This document shows, piece by piece, positions 1-11,500 of a DNA stretch of 64,000 nt. Source of the stretch: Monosiga brevicollis MX1 (lineage: Eukaryota; Opisthokonta; Choanoflagellata; Craspedida; Salpingoecidae); contig NW_001865044.1 in the NCBI RefSeq assembly GCF_000002865.3, forward strand, positions 4,309-68,308. Reading direction: 5' to 3'. Both the position numbers and the translations under genes were made by a program. Numbering within the stretch: position 1 is the first letter of the stretch; each line of letters starts with the position of its first letter. The notes below the pieces were generated by a model, which worked only from the letters and a program-made list of their open reading frames with translations, was not told where the DNA came from and searched no databases.

Positions 1-3000
1 AGGCATCGCAAGCAGATGGTACGGGCAAACGCATCGGCAAGGCCGAAAGAATCGGTAGAGATGGCAGCGGTGCTCCAAGACTAGGCATAAAGCCGTGGAA
101 GTCTGCGTAGCCTCGTTTAAAGCTGCAGCTTCTGTTGCGGGCCGAGGCACATTTTCACCCTCTGACGTGGTTTTGGCCCGCAGACCTGGCACGGAAGAAC
201 ATGGTGCATCATCTTCTTGCAGTTCTGTCAGGGAATCAAACTCAAGCTCAAAGTCAGATGCCGTTGGTGTTGCTGGCAGGGACATGATGGGTTCTGCGGC
301 CTCTTCGTCAAGCCGCGCTGCACGTGGTCTTGGCAAAGCATCACCCATGGCCGAGCCTGCTTCAGAGGCCAACGTCACGCCGGATGCTGGAGCTTGACGA
401 GTGTCACTGCTCTGCACTGGCTGCGCCCGAGCTTCTTCCTGTCGCTGTGCCTGAAGCTCGGAATCTGACACCGTGGGTGAATCTGGCACGGCCATGGGCT
501 CTGCGGTGGCTGCATCAAGTCGTTCAGCACTTGACCGTGGCAATGCATTAGCCATCACTGCAGTCTCGCCCAATGGATTGACATGTTCACTCTGTGAGAC
601 GCTGCTTGGCTGCACTTCCTGTGCCATTTGCATGCACACGTCACAGAGAGCCTGGCCGGTGGCAAGGCATGTAGCAGCGCGGGGATCCAACATTTTGCCA
701 AGCGTCCACCTTCGACACAAGCTGCCCTCGACAAAGGCTTTCATGCCCGGTGCTGGGGCGCACCTGACTGGCAGCCACAGCTCGGCAGCTCCGTCCTTTC
801 CATCACGGCCAGCCCGACCAAATGCCTATGGCCGATTACATGCACACCATTAATTCAATGAACAATTCATTTTTTTTTTAAAAAAATTGAGACAGTCCCA
901 TGAACGTTTGAGCAGCAACTCACCTTTACCAGGGTATAGACGTCATGGCCACTGCCATACCATAGCACGTGGCGGACGGTAAGCAGGTCCACATCCATGC
1001 TCAAACAGCTGGTGGCCACAATGACGTCGCATTCACTCTGTTGCCACCGCGCCAGATGGTCCTTCTGCGCCATCTCTTCCAAGTCTGCATAGCAGGGCAA
1101 GGCTGCATAGCCGCGTGCGTGCAGCTGGTCACACAGCAGCTTTACCTCGGCCACCGTGTCACAAAAGACCATCATGTGCACACGCTCCTCATTCGCCTGA
1201 CGCGTCATCCGCTGCCTGTCTACAAGACCTTGCACGTGCAACAAGAAGGCCCGCTGGTCGCCATGATGCACACGCAGCTCCACATTGTGACGCATCGTTT
1301 CCAGGCGGTACAGTTTGCCCCCTGCTTCCTGACCCAGCTGTCGAAAAAGCCGCTCTTGGTCGCACATGCATAAAGTATCAGTCAACGCCACGCGCTTGAT
1401 GTTGGTCCATCCGCCAGAGGCCACGCAGGCCCCGATTTGAGCCATCATGTTCCGGTGGCTGGCATCAGAGATGAGCGTGTGCGCCTCGTCCAGAATCACG
1501 GTCCTAATGCCTTGAAAGCAAGCACGTGCGTGCAGGGCGTCAGAGCCCGCGCGAACAAACTTGTCAGTCGTGATGATAAGCACGTCCAGGCCAGCTGCTA
1601 CCGGCGTCGAGGGGCCCAGCCACCTTTGCGCACTGTGGCCAGCCGCTTGCAAACGCCGCAGCAAATTGTCTGCCAAGGTCGCAAAAGGCACAATCCACAG
1701 CACCGTGCCGGCATGCGGGCGACAACCCAGTTTGGGCATGGTACAAAGCGTCTTGTCCATGTCTAACGGCGCGACAACAATCAGCCAGCCATCCTCGGCC
1801 CGATGCTGGTCAATGGCCGCTGCCAGGTCCAATTGTTCTTGGCTTTTAAAGCCGTGGCCCCACAAGATGCGTGCCTGCTGGGCCAGCTGGGTCATGTAGG
1901 CGACATCATGCTCGGCTCGTGGATCCATGATGACGCGCCCGTCTGCTTCAAGCTTTGATGACACGCTCCAGCTTATGGGGTGGCGAACTTCCAAAGCTTC
2001 CTTGGCGGCTGTGAGCTCGGCTACGCTGCGCTTGCGGTCAAGACCCAAAAAGGCATGCCAGCTTTGTGAGGCCAGCTGATGCATCAGACGTGATGACATT
2101 TTGGCTTGCAATTGGTTGCTTGTTGCGGTAGCAAAGAAGTCTTTGGCCATGTTGCCCAAGGGCTGTGCCTGGGTGCGCATCAGGCTACCCAAAGTGCTCG
2201 CGGGGTCGGCAAAGAGCCGATTTGTCACAAATGTTGTCATCCAGAAGGTCGCGGCGTGTCGCCAATTTGCCACTCCCAGCGTTGGCTAATGCAGGTAGGC
2301 GGTCATTTGTCGGCGAAAGGCAGCGTAGATGGAGGCTGGGCTAAGCATGGTCTGCAGGGGCGCAATGTTGAAGAGCAGGTGGCTGTTGTTATAGTGGCGT
2401 TGAGCGTCTTGTACCTCGCGTCGCAAGGTCATGACATCGTCGTGGCTCATGTGGTCTTCATCCCGCTCGTCCTCCAATAGATCCTCCTCTTCCTGATCAT
2501 CGTCGAAGGTTCCACGCCCGCCATCGCGAGGGGTTTGAAGAGCGCCCCGCTTCTCCAGCCAACTTGTCAGCATTTGCTCCAGAGGCTTGCACAAGAGCAA
2601 ATACATGAAAATCAGCTTGCTGACCTCCTCGTCCATGTACCGAAAGGTGTGCTGCTCATCTAGAGAGAGCCCGTGGGTTTTACCCAGACGAGTCAATATG
2701 GAGAGCTGCCTTTCAGCAAAAAACACGGCCCGTTGCCGGCCGACGCCATTTTTGTAGGATAGCCCTTGATATACGGTTGCTTGAGGTGGCAAACCTAACA
2801 AAACGCACAGACCAATGCAAACAGATAAGAGTGGTACAATAAACATGCCAAGCTTCTCAAACAGAGTCTTTGCTCAATCGCAAGCGTACCTCCAGCCATG
2901 TGGGTGTAGGTGAGCGCCAGCTGGTTGAACCTTCCCACAAATAAAAGCCATTCCCGCACACGGTCTTCTCGAAAGGTCAGCTCTTCATCAGCTCCTTCAG

Positions 3001-5107
3001 GCTTGGGCTCTGGGCAGATAAATTCTTGCCGCAACCTCGGAGTCTGGCCAATGTGATCCAATAGGGCCCGCTCAGCTGGGCTGCCATGGCCCACCCACCA
3101 ATTCTTGACCCTGTTGGTCCGATCCTCCTTCGACCGTAGCCGAGCATACTCGCCAATGTATTGCTCTCGCAGACCAGATCCCAGCAAGAGGTGGGTGTCC
3201 AAGACCTCCTTCATATCGTTGCGCATCTGTGCCAGGGCGGTCCCAATCTCTTTCACGTTGAGTTCAACGCCTTGACAAACGATAGTGTGCAGCGCCTCGT
3301 CCGTCATATCCCCGTCCGTTTGCACCTCAATATCCACTCCAACCTGCCCCTCGACCGTGCTGGCAGAGCGAGCCGCCGTCATGCGCTGGCTCAAAAAATG
3401 CACCAGCCGTCCGGGCTGTAGGAAAGCTCTGAGTTTACCCGCAGTGGCCCATCGCTGTGCCTTGCCAAACCGGAGCAAAAACAGCTTGAAAATATAAATC
3501 AGGCCGGCCAGCGTTGTGGTCCAGCGCCGGATGTTCTGCAAGACACCGCTTCCCGTGGAAACGGCCGTGCACAATAAAAACACGTTGACAAAGTGCACCT
3601 TGTCGTTGTCAAAGAGGCGTAGCTCTGCATTCACCAGCGCCAGCCACAGGGACGTCAGGGGCTCGACAAGATCCTTCCCGCTCAGTCCCGCATCCAGCGC
3701 CCCTTGCACGGCCAAGGCAGCTGTAGTTATGGCCTCCCCACGACTGGCAAGCACCTGGCTCAAAAAGCTGGATGGCTCGGGGGCTGGCATTGCGTCCAGT
3801 AGCAGTAAAAATTGCACCAAGCGCGCTCCAATGTTCAGGTATCTGCTCATCGTGTCAGGAGATACTTGGGGTAAAGATTGCGGCTGAACTTGAAACTCTT
3901 CATCTCCGAACAAAGACGCCACGGAAGCAGCCGCCAGACCGTGCTGGGACAATTGTTCGTGGGCCTCCCAGAAGAGCTCTTGCATGCCCGCCACAAGTGG
4001 TGCGGGTGGGGTATCGTGACCCAGCTTGAGAATTTGCTCTGGGGTCAGCTCGTTCAGGATCAGCGTCATGCCCACGCTGTCGTAGAACGGATGCATCTGG
4101 TGAACGCCGTGCGGGCAGCGCTTCTCCTCGGCCTCTGAGGCCATGGCCCGGGTGCTTGAGATAAACTGCTTAAACCGCTGCTGCTCCTCCAGCTCCTCCT
4201 CGTTTTCGCTGACGTCGGCTGCCGAGGCGTCGTGGCTTTCCTCCACAATGACCTCGACACAGCGGGCCCCGACACCACGCAACGGCTTTTGCAACTTGAC
4301 GCGTCGAGGTGGCTGTTTGATACCGGGCTCATCTACGCGGTTTTTTTGCAAATGAAAGTGCAAACTTTTTTTCGTCGTAAAGCAAGACTGGCACATGGGG
4401 CAACCCACGCCGTCTAGGATGGGGATGCCTTCCACAGGCGCGCGCGGCCCAGACATTGTTCCGATATCTATTGCTGACTCCTCGGGCTGCAAGGAACGCA
4501 TGAGTGCCGTGGCTGCGTCGATGTCTTCTTGGCTGCATCGTATATGATGCTTTTTAAGCAGGTGATTTGGCACGCTACCACCAAGCACGCGTTCGCAGGG
4601 CGTGCACACCAGAGACGCGGACGCGGGAGACACAAGGCAACCAATGTCGGTCATGAACATCCGAGCCCCGGCCACGCCATGCTGCTGATCAAACTTGACT
4701 GCACGCTTCTTTGTGCGAGAACATCCAAGTTTCCGACGGGATGGTCTGCTGTTCGCTTCTGCGTGTGTTCTTCGAATGTGGTTTCGCAGATATGCCGCTT
4801 GGTCGTGGCTGGAGGTGCAATTTGGAACAGGGCAGTGATACTTGCCGTCCGCTTGCCGCTCGACACCACACTTGACACCGTTCAGCGTCACGGTCGAGTT
4901 CTTTTGATGCATCTAGCTAGCACCACAGTCCTTCATGAGCATCCATGCGAGACCAGCTTAATAATAATATTATTATTATTTGACGGTCAATGAGCTTCAC
5001 CAACTCACCTGGCGGCAGTGCTCATCTTTGGCGCCGCGGTTCGGAAAGGTGTCCCCACATTGGCGGCAAGAAAATTGCCCATTTTGTGCGTCGAGCTCAG
5101 TGTCCAT
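1..5107 (-). CDS. C2H2 zinc-finger / RecQ-like helicase, fungal telomere-linked-helicase type (3' end outside window)
   Basis: Exons read on the minus strand are 5107-5009, 4912-2890, 2794-924 and 825 to beyond 1; all junctions are GT-AG and in phase. Exon 1 starts at ATG 5107 and carries half a C2H2 finger (CRQCGDTF...), completed after the first intron by HCRQMH. More fingers follow: CPVPNC...HIRRTH, a CTPCERVL...HLLKKHH finger and CPMCQSCF...HFHLQK. A long middle region resembles the part between the fingers and helicase of fungal DUF3505/RecQ proteins. The helicase part keeps DEAH (VILDEAHTLI) and, after the last intron, motif VI (AFGRAGRDG) and a cysteine cluster (CRRWTLGKMLDPR, LCDVC). 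The Walker A region reads APLDMDKTL, with Lys-Thr kept but the glycines lost. An in-frame TAG at 2286-2288 lies in otherwise continuous homology, with no convincing intron over it, so the gene may be a pseudogene or the base miscalled. Family assignment is from domain order and motifs; DNA-related function is inferred. Confidence 0.75.
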
Positions 5108-5578
5108 CTCTAGCTAGTTTGCCTCGATTGGGATGAAATAATCGCGACGGGCTCGCGCTGCAGAAGACGCCAGGGGCACTGAATGGCGGGGCAGAGCGAG
5201 GCATCGAGAAATTGCAAAGCTCAACGGGCTGCGTCGCAAGCAAAAAAGAGTCGGACAAAAATTTAAAAAGAAAGAAGAAGAAGGAGAAGAACATTATTGG
5301 CTACTCTACTACGAAGGAAAACAGAGAAACTAGACAATGTACCACATGTAAAAAAGAATCAAAATTTTTTGCTGTATTTGGTTTAAGATGACTGACTGGC
5401 TATGACCTAAGCCTCACGTTCAGTAGCTGATCTACAGCAGAGGCAATGAGGCACTAAGATGGTGACTGTTTGAAGCGCCGAATTCAGGACTGGCTGGCTG
5501 GCTATCAACAACTGTATCTGCAGAGGGCAAGCCTATTTTCTGTGTGGCCTCTGCAAGCACGGGTTGCCGGCAGAACAC
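5108..5578. other. intergenic, tandem genes
   Basis: About 470 bases lie between the start of the zinc-finger/RecQ gene and the stop codon of the kinase gene. The stretch is A-rich near 5225-5370. I see no gene or clear regulatory motif; it should hold the promoter of the left gene and the 3' end of the kinase transcript. Confidence 0.5.
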
Positions 5579-8500
5579 TTAGATCTCCAAGTCTTCAAGA
5601 GCAAAATCGTAAATGTTGGCGACCTCGCTTGGCAAAGCAAGCAAGAGGACTCCTGGCTGGTTGGCATGACGCTCATAGGCAGTGGCACGGTGCCCTGTGG
5701 CCACCACATCTGCGGAGGCGATGTCGTACACAGGCATCGACCCGTTGCCATCAGCTTCATATACAGCCTGGCTTTGGTCAGGACCCTGTAAACCATTCGA
5801 TAGTGTCAGTTGATCACAAGCTTGAGACAGCTGCGATGGGCAGGCATCAACCAGGGGACATACCTTACTCAGCTGGCCATTGAGCTCATTGCCGTAAAGC
5901 TCAATACCGTAAAGTTGACACTCGTGCATACCAGCGGCCATCTGTGCCTGACTGTCGCCGGCACTGCTCGCAGTTGCGCGCAGAACTGAAGACTCGCTTT
6001 GCTCGGCTGGGTCAGCAATCGCCTCGTACACCTCTTCGCAATCCACCTCGGGCCTTACTCCAACCCCATCGTTGTAGATAATCTCTTCGCGAATAGTTAT
6101 GTAGCCGTGCTCATTATTGTCAAGCTCATCGTCGTGAAGTTGTCTCTCATACATGCCAGCATTCGTCAAAGCCTCACTGTCGCCTGTGCCGTCCGCAGTT
6201 AAACGCAGACTTGATACGCCGTCCTTTTTGGTCAAATCAACCACCGCTCCGTACACCTCTTCACTACATCCCACGGGCTCCGCATCAAAGCCATCGTCGT
6301 AGATAATCTGTTCTTGAGCGACCACACCATTGAGCTCATCGCCATGAGGATGGCTTTCATAAGCGTCAGCGCTGTTCAAAGCCCCACTGTGGCTCACACC
6401 AGCCGTGGCATCACCCTTCTCAATCAGATCAGCAACCGTCGCGTACAATTCTTCATTGTATACCGCGGGCTCCGCAGCAAAGTCATCGTCGTAGATAACC
6501 TCTTCGCAAACGATGATGCCGTTGAGCTCATCGCCTTGAAGCTGGCTCTCGTAGACGTCAGCGCCCATCCAGGCCCCATTGTCACTCACACTGGCCGTGG
6601 CGCCAGCTTCCTCGGTCGGATCAGCGACTGCCGAATACAGCTCTCCACTGCATCCCGCGAGCTCCGCATCCACCCCGTCGTCGTAAACAATCTCTTCACG
6701 AACGATCATGTCATCGAGCTCATTATCATAAAGCTCATCGCCTTGAAGCTGGCTCTCGTATACGTCAGCGCCCAGCCAGGCCCCACTGTTGCTCGCAGCA
6801 GTTGCAGCACGACCTGTCTTGATCAGATCACCAACAGTCGCGTACAATTCTTCGCTGAATACCGCATCAACCCCGTCGTCGTAAATAATCTCCTCGCGAG
6901 TGACCATGTCATTGAGCTCATTATCATAGAGCTCGTCAACGTGCAGTTGGCCTTCATACATGTCTGCGCCCATCCATGCCTCGGTGTCGTCCACATCATT
7001 TGCCGCTGCACGCAATCCCGAGGCCTCGCTCTCTTCGGACGGGCCAGCAATGGCCTCATAAAAGTTTTCGCTGTCCACCTCAGGTACCGTCGCTGAGAAG
7101 CTCTGTTCAAGGACGATATCCGCTAGCAAATCCACCAGCTCACTAAAACTGGGTCGGTCGCTTGCCTCAAGCACCCAACACATGCGCGCGATATCGTCGA
7201 ACTCGACAGGCGCCTGACGCGGCGAGGGCAGACGATGGCCGCTTTCCAGAAAACTCAAAACATCCCGGTTCTGATGTTCCTTGTATGGCGTACCTCCAAG
7301 GGAGAAGATTTCCCACATGGTGACACCAAAGGACCACACTACAAGCACAAGGGGCATGAGGATAGCTGAGTAGGTGGCATCGCACCTGCCATCAAGTTCA
7401 GTTTGGGTCGGCAAGTATTCAAGCAGCACAAGCGCACCATCTGATTTAGTGGTGTAGATGCGGCTCTTTAAGCTTTCCGGGGCCATCCACTTGACGGGCA
7501 ATTTTGTGGCCGTCGTTTTGTACTCGCCACCTTCAATGCTGCGTGCCAGGCCAAAATCGCTAATTTTGCACTCGAAGTTTTTGTCCACAAGGACCTAGAA
7601 AAATGTGGCACAGATGTATGGGTCGAGTCCAAGACCAAATAGATGAGAGACCGTTTCTTACTCTGGTGCCTCGTGCAGGCTTTGCGGCAAATGGAAGCAA
7701 GGTTTATTCAAACAACCAACAGTCCAATACTTGACGTTTGACGTACATTGCGGGCCGCGAGGTCGCGATGAATGACGTTTTTCTGCTCCAAAAAAGCCAT
7801 GCCGCGGGCAATCTGGAGGCAAAAATCTGCCATCTGATCGACCCGAATTGTTTGAGGATTTTCCTGAGTTGCTCGACACCCGCGCAAGTAGTCGCGCATG
7901 TTTCCAAACTCAGCCAGCTCGACCAGCAGAATTTGTGGTGTTTCGCGCAGGCAGTGCCCAATGATGCCAATGACATTTGGATGAGCTCCAATCTCCTTCA
8001 TCACCGTCATCTCCGACAAGAAGTCTTGGCGGTGTTCGAAAGAAACATCTGGTTTGAGGGTTTTGGCAGCGCATCGCCGCACCTTGCCGCTGTAGGAATT
8101 GCGAATCCAAGCTTGAAAAACTTCCCCAAAAGCTCCATGGCCGAGCTCTTCGCCTAGCCGCACGCACTGTCGGTCTACCTCCCAAACGTCTGCGTCTTGT
8201 ACCTCCAGAAGGTCATAAGAGCCTTCAAATGCCGCGGGCATCACCACGAGCCCCTTTTTCTTGCGGCGAAGCAAAACGATGATGGAAACCACGATCAACA
8301 AGATGACACCGATCGCTGCTACGCTGATCACAATCGGGTTTGAGGCGTTGAAGAACACCTCTCCCTGACGAGATCCAAGACTACTGCTCACGTTGCAGTC
8401 AGTACCTGCAAACCCCTCGTCACACGTGCATGCGTACTCAGAGGTTGCTGGGTCCAAGTCCGGACTGGCAGCACCAGGCGTACAAGTGCCACGACCACTG

Positions 8501-11500
8501 CAACGACCGTTACAGGCGGCCTCCAGAATGGAGCATGTAGCACCGCTCAAGCCTGCAGGGCACAGACAGCGTGGGCCATACCGTGATACAACACACTCGC
8601 CGCCAAACTGGCACGGATTACGGTTGCAGTGGGTCTGACAGCCCACGCTGTTGATGCCAGTTTGTGCATCGCCCATGTAACCTGTAGCACATACACAGCT
8701 CATCACGTCATCATTGGGGCCGGTGACCGTGCAGTTGGAGTTTGGGGCAACGCACGGCTTGAAAAAGGCCACAGCAAGATTTTTTGGCGTTGCAAGCTCC
8801 GGGCTGTACACGGAGTGCTCAGCGCTACATATGTACGAGTCCGATACGCAGGCGCCATTGCCGTTCACATAGTAGCTGATATTCAACGCGGCGACAGCGG
8901 GCGGTGTCACACACGAGTTGGGATCAACACATGAATGAAGAACCGCGTTATATTGCGTCGAGTTGTCGTTGCACTCACATATGAACCCGCCATCTGTGTT
9001 GATGCAACTGGCATTCGGAGAGCAAGCGAATGAAGAGGCAACACACTCATCAATGTCCTGGCAGCCGGCACGGAGGGTGGCCCTGCTCTCGCGTGTGATC
9101 AGACTTTTGTTGTAGATGAAGCCGGCACCACAATTCTTGTCACGTTTGATGCAGTAGTACTCGGCAGTCAGCTCCTCTCCCACTGTACATGTGTCTGGAG
9201 CAAAGCAACCGCGCTCCGGGTCGTATATGTGGCCAGAATGAGGACACACGACAGCCTTCGTGCACACAGTCGACCCGTTGACAAGGCTTGAAGTGGCACC
9301 ATTTGGGCAGCGTACGATACCCTCTTTGCTGACGCATGCGTCACCGACAACAACAAGATCATCTGGGCAAGTCAGCTCCGAGATAAGGCAAAGGCCATCT
9401 CGCAGGGAGGAACCGGCAGGGCATGCAGCACCACACAAGCTGCCTTTGCAGTTGGAACGACCAAAGAAGGTTGTCTCAACGTCGTACCAACCCAGATCCT
9501 GCAGCAGACCCGACAGGTTACCGGACGCAACGGTTTGCAGAGCACAGCAGCTGTTATCATGCTGAGCTGGGGTGACGCCCAGAGCCAGGGATGCAAGGGA
9601 AGTCGTGAAGGTCTGCTCCTGGATTGAGGAGAATACCACAGAAATGGGATCGCCCGGGACCAAGGCTGAAAGGGCTGCGCTCAATGCTTCTGTGAGATCG
9701 TGCGCCATTTGCGCAGCCACGGCGGCAGACACAGAGAATGTGTAAGCGGCGCCAACATTCACGAGGGGACACGACGTTGTGTTGGCTACTCCAGCTTTGG
9801 CAAAGCCGCTTGGGCAGGCCTGGCAGGTAGCGTTGGATAGAATAAAGTTGACATCGCAGGAACAATCGTGGTTCCCGAGCCCTGCGGTTGCCATGTATGG
9901 GCCGCAGGGCTGGCAGGTGGCTTCTGCGTGATTGTCCTGGGCTCGCGCCGTATTGAGGGGACAGGGCACACAGGAAGGGGGCAAGTCGCTAAAGTTTCTA
10001 GAAATTGTACAAGTGAGCCTAGCACTGCCACTCAGATAGGTCCCTGCGGGGCACGCAAACGCAACAATGTCTCCATATATTGCTGTGCTAGCGCTGGCAG
10101 TTGCATTCGAAAATGGAACAGCACCACACGACACGACGACCTGAACAAAACGTGTGACGGAGACTCTGTTGTCACTGCTGTCGGTGGCCGTGTATTCCAC
10201 AGTCAGGACCGTGCCGTTGGGTACGTTGAGATCCAGCACAGTGGGCTCCACCGCCACGTCTGCGGCCACCATGGCATCATAGTTGTCCCAAATGCTAAAA
10301 CCAGGCTCTGACCAAATGGAACCAGCCTCAACTGTCATGTTGATTCCTTGCACCAACGTAATTGTCTGGGAGAAGGCGTGAAGTTTGAAAGCGCAAGTGT
10401 CGTTAGTGCGAGGATCGACATTTCTAACAATGTGTGCGCCTCGATAGTGATGTTGGTTTTTGTTGGACCGCAGGGCACTTACGGGAGGGGTCGTATCAAC
10501 GACGTTGACGGTGCGCCAAACAGGGGGGGCCGATAGACCTTGGGAATCGGGAGTGCGCATGAAGTACATGACGAGGTAGGAACCAAAGGTGTGAATGTCC
10601 AGGGCACTTGTATTGCTGATGAGAGTATCGTTGAGGTTGCCGGGTTCGCCCTCATCAATGACGTAGCCCATGGGGTCGACGAACGGGGTGTGCACTTCGT
10701 GTGGCATGACAATGGGGCCAAGAAGCACGATGACGGGCACTCGGGCTGCAAAAATGGTAATTTGAACAACCAAAGTCCCTACGTTCCCTGAACTGTCCTT
10801 GCCAGAGTAGGTCACATCATACGAGTTGGGTGTGTCTGAGGATTCGACGAAAGATTACGAGAAAGGCATGTGGGTGGGCACCGGCATGTGAGCTATTTGT
10901 TTTCCAAGGTCAGCAGGTTTGATGCAAGAATAGCTCAAGGCCAGCTGCAGCGAGATGGACGAAATGGGCAGAAGGCAAGGTGCAAACGAGCACAAAAGCA
11001 GAGCAAAGAAGGGGCGGGGTGCACCTGGATGGACATTGTTCGTGTGCGTGACGGTAATTGTTTCGCCGGTTGTATCTGTGGCTGTCACAGTGGGATAGGC
11101 AAAAGTATCGGTCTGGGCCTCAAATTGCAAGATGGCGTTGGCGACGAGTGTCAACTCCGGTGGCGTCACGTCTGTCCAGAACAAAAAAAACCTCACATGA
11201 GCTGAACTGATGCAGCAGCAGCTGTGGGAATACCTTGAGGCGCCTGCTTGGCGCCTCAAGGGGCACAATCTGGTGTCGGTGGAGTGTCAAGGAGCAGGTT
11301 GGCTGCTGGTGGTTGATATGATCTGACCGTAACATTTCGAGAAATGATGCGAGCTCTCCGGCCGTATGGTGCCTAATTTAAAGGACCATTGAGCAAGGGG
11401 CAAAAATGAGCGACAATCGTTGTGTCTTATTAGACAGGTTGACGACCGGGCACCAAGGCAGGTGTGCGGAGCTTGCGTACCGGGAGGGCAGCGACTGCAA

